From: an uncultured Opitutia bacterium
GTDB lineage: Bacteria > Verrucomicrobiota > Verrucomicrobiia > Opitutales > UBA953
Reading direction: 5' to 3'
Assembly: GCA_903910245.1 (NCBI GenBank)
Contig: CAIVYX010000097.1
Location: 1 to 8,523 of the forward strand
Length of the DNA: 8,523 nt
Shown: piece by piece, positions 5,708 to 8,523 of the stretch
Position numbering within the stretch: position 1 is the stretch's first letter
Layout of the letters: each line of letters opens with the position of its first letter
Notes under the pieces: model-generated
What the model was told of the DNA's origin: nothing
Database searches by the model: none
The model's input: the letters and a program-made list of their open reading frames with translations, nothing else
Translations under genes and position numbers: made by a program

Positions 5708-6643
5708 ATGGAAGACACCCCTATCATCCACAATTTCTCGCACGAGGCCTTCGGCTCCCGTTTCTGGGTTCGCATCGCCGCCGAGGACGGCGTCTACGCC
5801 CGCAATGCCGCCGAGGCCTTGTTCCAGCATCTCGACGACCTTGATTTTCAGACCGACCGTCGCCACGACAGCGGACCGGTCGCTTCGATTAACCAGATGC
5901 CCGAAGGGGCGATGATCGCCGCATCCGAACACGTGCAGGCGCTCTGGAATTTCTCGAAGGATCTCGGTGCCGATACCAACAAGGCGTTCGACGCTACCGC
6001 TGGCGCTCTTTTCGGCTATTGGAAGAACCGTGGTGAGATGGCGTTTAATCCTGACGACCACGCTTGGACGCAGGTGATGTCCGCCTACCGCGATGGCGAA
6101 TTCCGCCTCGATGGTTGCGAGCTCCACTGTGTTAAGTTCGGTGCTGCCATCGACTTTGGGGCAATCGTCCGCGGCTACGCGCTGGATCGCATGGCTGACA
6201 TCCTCGAGAGCAGCTGGGGTATCCATCGCGCCCTGCTGATGGCTTCGGGTAGCGTGACCCTCGCTCTTGACCCTCCTGGTGAATCCACCGGCTGGCGTAT
6301 CGGCGTCGGGGTCAACTCTGAGATCAAGCTCTGCCGATTCGCCATGGCCAGCAAGACCGCCGACACAACGCACGGCAATCTCGTCGACCCTCGAACGGGC
6401 CAGGTGGTGTCGCTCCCAGGTTCAGTGCGCGCCATCGCGACTTCCGCGCTCGAGGCCGAAGGGCTGGCCATGGCCGGCGCTGTCCTCAGTGCCTCCGAGG
6501 CCGAAGAATTTGTGAATCGCGGCTGCAGTCGCGGACTCTGGCTGCCGGACGGCACCAAGCTGGGTTCGGTGACGTATTTCGAGGTGACCGATCGCTCGGC
6601 GCCCGAAGCTACGACGACTTCCTCGGAAGAGTCGGCTACTTGA
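5708..6643 (+). CDS. Divergent ApbE-like protein (FAD:protein FMN transferase family)
   Basis: This 311-residue protein has the ApbE blocks in order: A-F-G-S-R-F near the N terminus, S-I-N (about 60), F94-D-A-T-A-G-A-L-F-G-Y-W105, I148-D-F-G-A-I-V-R-G-Y-A-L-D160, L-M-A-S-G-S182, T221-H-G-N-L-V-D-P-R-T-G231 and S246-A-L-E-A-E-G-L-A-M-A256. ApbE normally moves FMN from FAD onto a Thr or Ser of flavoproteins such as Na+-NQR subunits. Several signature residues are changed: KGY is R155-G-Y, GGD is S180-G-S, ATSG is A-S-K (214-216), and the late Asp/Thr metal ligands appear as Glu/Met (251, 255). Activity is therefore doubtful. There is no signal peptide or lipobox, unlike many exported ApbE proteins. 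The ATG lies 3 nt after the previous stop. The C-terminal tail is Ser/Thr/Glu-rich and disordered. No target flavoprotein is visible. Confidence 0.8.
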   Translation: MEDTPIIHNFSHEAFGSRFWVRIAAEDGVYARNAAEALFQHLDDLDFQTDRRHDSGPVASINQMPEGAMIAASEHVQALWNFSKDLGADTNKAFDATAGALFGYWKNRGEMAFNPDDHAWTQVMSAYRDGEFRLDGCELHCVKFGAAIDFGAIVRGYALDRMADILESSWGIHRALLMASGSVTLALDPPGESTGWRIGVGVNSEIKLCRFAMASKTADTTHGNLVDPRTGQVVSLPGSVRAIATSALEAEGLAMAGAVLSASEAEEFVNRGCSRGLWLPDGTKLGSVTYFEVTDRSAPEATTTSSEESAT

Positions 6644-8390
6644 GCTTGGTCTCGATGTCCCGCAGTAAGGTCTCTCGGTTACCGGAGAAAAGGTAGACGT
6701 CGGAGCCGAGGCGCCGCAATGCGGCCTGCAGGACTTCCTTCGAAGGGCGACGGTTTTCCATCAGTCGGCGCAGGTAGGTCTCGAGGTCGGCCGCGATGCG
6801 TGGGTGGTCGAGCTTCAGTTGCACGATCTGCTGCAATACGGCCTGGTTACTCTCGTTCTGAAGATGGGCCTGGATGAGCACGTCGTTGGCCTCGTCGTAC
6901 CGTTTCGCGACGATGAGCTTACGGCTCGCTGAGATCAGTACCTGGGGAGGCACCTTGCGATTCTGCATCAGTTTCTGAAGATTGATCGAACCAATCTCCG
7001 TCTGGCCGTCGGCGAAGTAGGCGATGGTCCGCAGGGCTTCGAAGGCCATGCGGGTCTCGGCGACCCACTGGTCGCGCTCCGCCTGCTTGTAGAGGTCATC
7101 CACTAGCAGGATGGTTTCGCGCGCGCGGCCAGCGTTCAGGAGGCATTCCACATGGACTAGGTCGAAGCGGACGCGATTGGTGAAGCGGCGCTCCTTGGCG
7201 AGCTTCGCGAGACGGGCAGTGAGGGCGACGTCGGCGATTTCGTTACCGAAGCGTGCGAGGTCGAGCATCGCCTGCTCTTGGTTTCCGTAGCGGGCGATGG
7301 CCTTTTCCGCGATGGCCGAACGGGCGCCACGGTTGGCGTCGCCGGGTAGGAGGTAGAGCGATTGGATGAGTGGCCCGGGCATGTCCGGCATGCTGATGGC
7401 TATCAGGTCGAGGCAGTCCTTGGCGCGTGACAGCTCGCCGCTTTCCTTCAGCCAGCGGGCCTTCATCTCGAGGAGCCGGATCCCGGCGGGATAGGCCGCG
7501 AGGGCGGCATCGAGTTGGGCTAGAGCGCCGTCGTGATCGCCGCTCTCCCAGAAAATCTGGCAGTTGAGCAGATAGCCGTCCGCGGTCTGGTCGAGTCGGT
7601 AGTCCTTGATGAACTTTAGGGCCTCGGTGAAGTTTCCGCGCAGGAAGTGGGCCTGGGCGGCCGCGAGCCGGAGGTCCGCCTGGATTTCAGGTGATACCTC
7701 CTTGTCGTCCAGGTACTTGGTCGCGATTGCGATCAGGCGCGCATCCTGGTCGAGCATGAAGCAGCGGTTGATGTATTGGCGGAAATAGTCGGGATCCTTC
7801 TTAGCAAAGACGAGCGACTCCTCGAGCAGCTGATAGGCGTCGAGGGGCCGCTGGAACTGGAAGAACAGGTCCGCACAGAGCCGTTGGGCTTCGAGGTTAG
7901 CCGGGGTGAGTTGCGCGCCGGTGCCGATGTAGCGCGCGAACTCGGCGTAGTCCTGCCGGGCGAGCGCGGCCTTCGCGACGCTGACGAAGTATTCGCCCTT
8001 TCGGTAGAGATGCGCGGACCGGCCGTACGAATCCTTGACCGTAAGGAGCTTCTCGCGTTCCTGGAGGCGAATCTGTTCTTTGCTACGGAAAAGGTTACCG
8101 GCGGAATTAGCCAAAGTGTCTGGCACGTAGAGGTACATGTCGGCCCGACGCGTGGTCGGGATTCCGTTCATAAAGCGTTCCTTGAAGTAGTTCACTTCAG
8201 ACAGGGCTACCCAAATGATTAGCAGGAAGACCGGGAAGAGGAGCGCGATCCGCTTCCAGCTAGGGCGATACTTACGTTCTTTGTACCCGATGGCCTCGAC
8301 GATGACCATCCCCAGCAGGATAGGGTAGCTCGAGCGTGAGCTCTGCCCTTGGCCGTAGACGTAGTGGGGGTCGGCTGACATGCCTGCCAC
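6636..8390 (-). CDS. Membrane-anchored helical-repeat (TPR-like) protein
   Basis: This 584-residue protein has a hydrophobic segment at 22-36 and a strong transmembrane helix at about 48-64 preceded by basic residues (K37, R39, K40, R42, K46, R47). The remaining 500 or so residues are amphipathic helix pairs with TPR-like spacing. Examples are Y-F-V-S-V-A-K-A-A-L-A-R-Q-D-Y-A-E-F-A-R-Y, A-A-A-Q-A-H-F-L-R-G-N-F-T-E-A-L-K-F and N-C-Q-I-F-W-E-S-G-D-H-D-G-A-L-A-Q-L (each around a G/D-x-[YFH]-x-x-A turn). No enzymatic motif is seen; a periplasm-facing scaffold is likely. The start is uncertain: GTG at 8390 has GAGGGGAG 10 nt upstream, ATG at 8381 is three codons in, and ATG at 8309 would keep only the second hydrophobic helix. 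Its stop overlaps the end of the convergent ApbE-like gene by 8 nt. Confidence 0.85.
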   Translation of the reverse strand: MAGMSADPHYVYGQGQSSRSSYPILLGMVIVEAIGYKERKYRPSWKRIALLFPVFLLIIWVALSEVNYFKERFMNGIPTTRRADMYLYVPDTLANSAGNLFRSKEQIRLQEREKLLTVKDSYGRSAHLYRKGEYFVSVAKAALARQDYAEFARYIGTGAQLTPANLEAQRLCADLFFQFQRPLDAYQLLEESLVFAKKDPDYFRQYINRCFMLDQDARLIAIATKYLDDKEVSPEIQADLRLAAAQAHFLRGNFTEALKFIKDYRLDQTADGYLLNCQIFWESGDHDGALAQLDAALAAYPAGIRLLEMKARWLKESGELSRAKDCLDLIAISMPDMPGPLIQSLYLLPGDANRGARSAIAEKAIARYGNQEQAMLDLARFGNEIADVALTARLAKLAKERRFTNRVRFDLVHVECLLNAGRARETILLVDDLYKQAERDQWVAETRMAFEALRTIAYFADGQTEIGSINLQKLMQNRKVPPQVLISASRKLIVAKRYDEANDVLIQAHLQNESNQAVLQQIVQLKLDHPRIAADLETYLRRLMENRRPSKEVLQAALRRLGSDVYLFSGNRETLLRDIETKLK

Positions 8391-8400
8391 GATGTTCCCG

Positions 8401-8408
8401 CTCCCCTC
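8401..8408 (-). promoter_or_regulatory. Ribosome binding site candidate for the TPR-like gene
   Basis: On the minus strand GAGGGGAG lies 10 nt before the GTG at 8390 and 19 nt before the ATG at 8381. This is one of the few purine-rich sites in the window at a usable distance, and it favours the GTG start. Part of it could pair with the adjacent CCCC (8409-8412 on the plus strand is GGGG), giving a small hairpin. Confidence 0.4.
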
Positions 8409-8412
8409 GGGG

Positions 8413-8433
8413 CGGGCAAGAGCGGATTGCCCG
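8413..8433 (-). terminator. Short hairpin directly after the thioredoxin-family gene
   Basis: CGGGCAA and TTGCCCG form a perfect 7-bp stem around a 7-nt loop, beginning at the base right after the stop codon on the minus strand. No U-run follows (the next bases are GC-rich), so it is weak as an intrinsic terminator. Read-through into the TPR-like gene is possible. Confidence 0.35.
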
Positions 8434-8523
8434 TCAGAGGCTTGCGGCGGCCTCTTGGGCGGTCTGGACGGGTGCGAAGCAGGTCTGGCCTACGCAGACG
8501 GCGAAGTCGACCGAAGCGGGCTC
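8434..8523 (-). CDS. C-terminal end of a DUF255/YyaL-type thioredoxin-domain protein (partial)
   Basis: The minus-strand frame is open from the right edge and encodes 29 residues before TGA (8434-8436). The tail reads F-A-V-C-V-G-Q-T-C-F-A-P-V-Q-T-A-Q-E-A. This V-C-x-x-x-x-C-x-x-P-V pattern followed by a short helix is what I recall at the extreme C terminus of the YyaL/SPATA20 family, which has an N-terminal thioredoxin-like DUF255 domain and an (alpha/alpha)6-barrel. The rest of the gene lies outside, so the assignment rests on this tail alone. It ends 43 nt before the GTG of the TPR-like gene on the same strand, so the two may be co-transcribed. Confidence 0.6.
   Translation of the reverse strand, partial: EPASVDFAVCVGQTCFAPVQTAQEAAASL

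Noticed and set aside
5105..6373. A 422-codon minus-strand open frame spanning the junction of the Agl23-like and ApbE-like genes
   Set aside because: Both plus-strand genes have family motifs throughout this interval. The antisense product has no recognisable features and would cross two real genes.
1..8523. CRISPR arrays, tRNA or rRNA genes, insertion sequences, attachment sites
   Set aside because: Reading both strands I saw no regularly spaced direct repeats, no tRNA-like cloverleaf, and no transposase or terminal inverted repeats.

Overview
The window is G+C-rich (roughly 60% or more by eye) and densely coded. The best guess for the source is a PVC-superphylum bacterium, probably Verrucomicrobiota near Opitutales. 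This rests on inference: weak or absent Shine-Dalgarno sites, Gly-rich VWA-type proteins, an Agl23/TIGR03663-type membrane protein and a TPR membrane protein. No marker gene is present to prove it.

Left part (1-3825, + strand): three tandem genes encode paralogous von Willebrand factor A (VWA)-like proteins. All three carry a DxSxS metal-site motif, a V-E-A-E-[IV]-R-x-[KQ]-F-P-D-A-D-V helix-strand block, a G-S-[VL]-G-x-W block and an FSDFxD block. Their architectures differ. The first is cut by the left edge; it has a Gly-rich linker, one phage-tail-like beta-repeat inserted inside the VWA domain and two more at the C terminus. The second has a signal peptide and is a minimal secreted VWA protein. 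The third has an N-terminal TonB/TolA-like membrane anchor, then the same linker motifs as the first, then the VWA domain. A strong hairpin terminator lies between genes 1 and 2, and a weaker hairpin between genes 2 and 3.

Middle (3863-6643, + strand): a compact run follows gene 3. It holds a hotdog-fold 4HBT/YbgC-like acyl-CoA thioesterase, a multi-pass GT-C/Agl23-like membrane protein and a degenerate ApbE-like (FAD:protein FMN transferase family) protein. Gaps are 37, 3 and 3 nt, so co-transcription with gene 3 is plausible.

Right part (- strand): a 584-residue membrane-anchored helical-repeat (TPR-like) protein is convergent with the ApbE-like gene and overlaps it by 8 nt. Upstream of it on the same strand is the last 29 codons of a gene whose C terminus resembles the DUF255/YyaL thioredoxin-domain family.

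The most unusual part is the VWA trio. It looks like an envelope-associated family diversified by swapping N-terminal anchors and by inserting beta-repeats. Its function cannot be read from the sequence.
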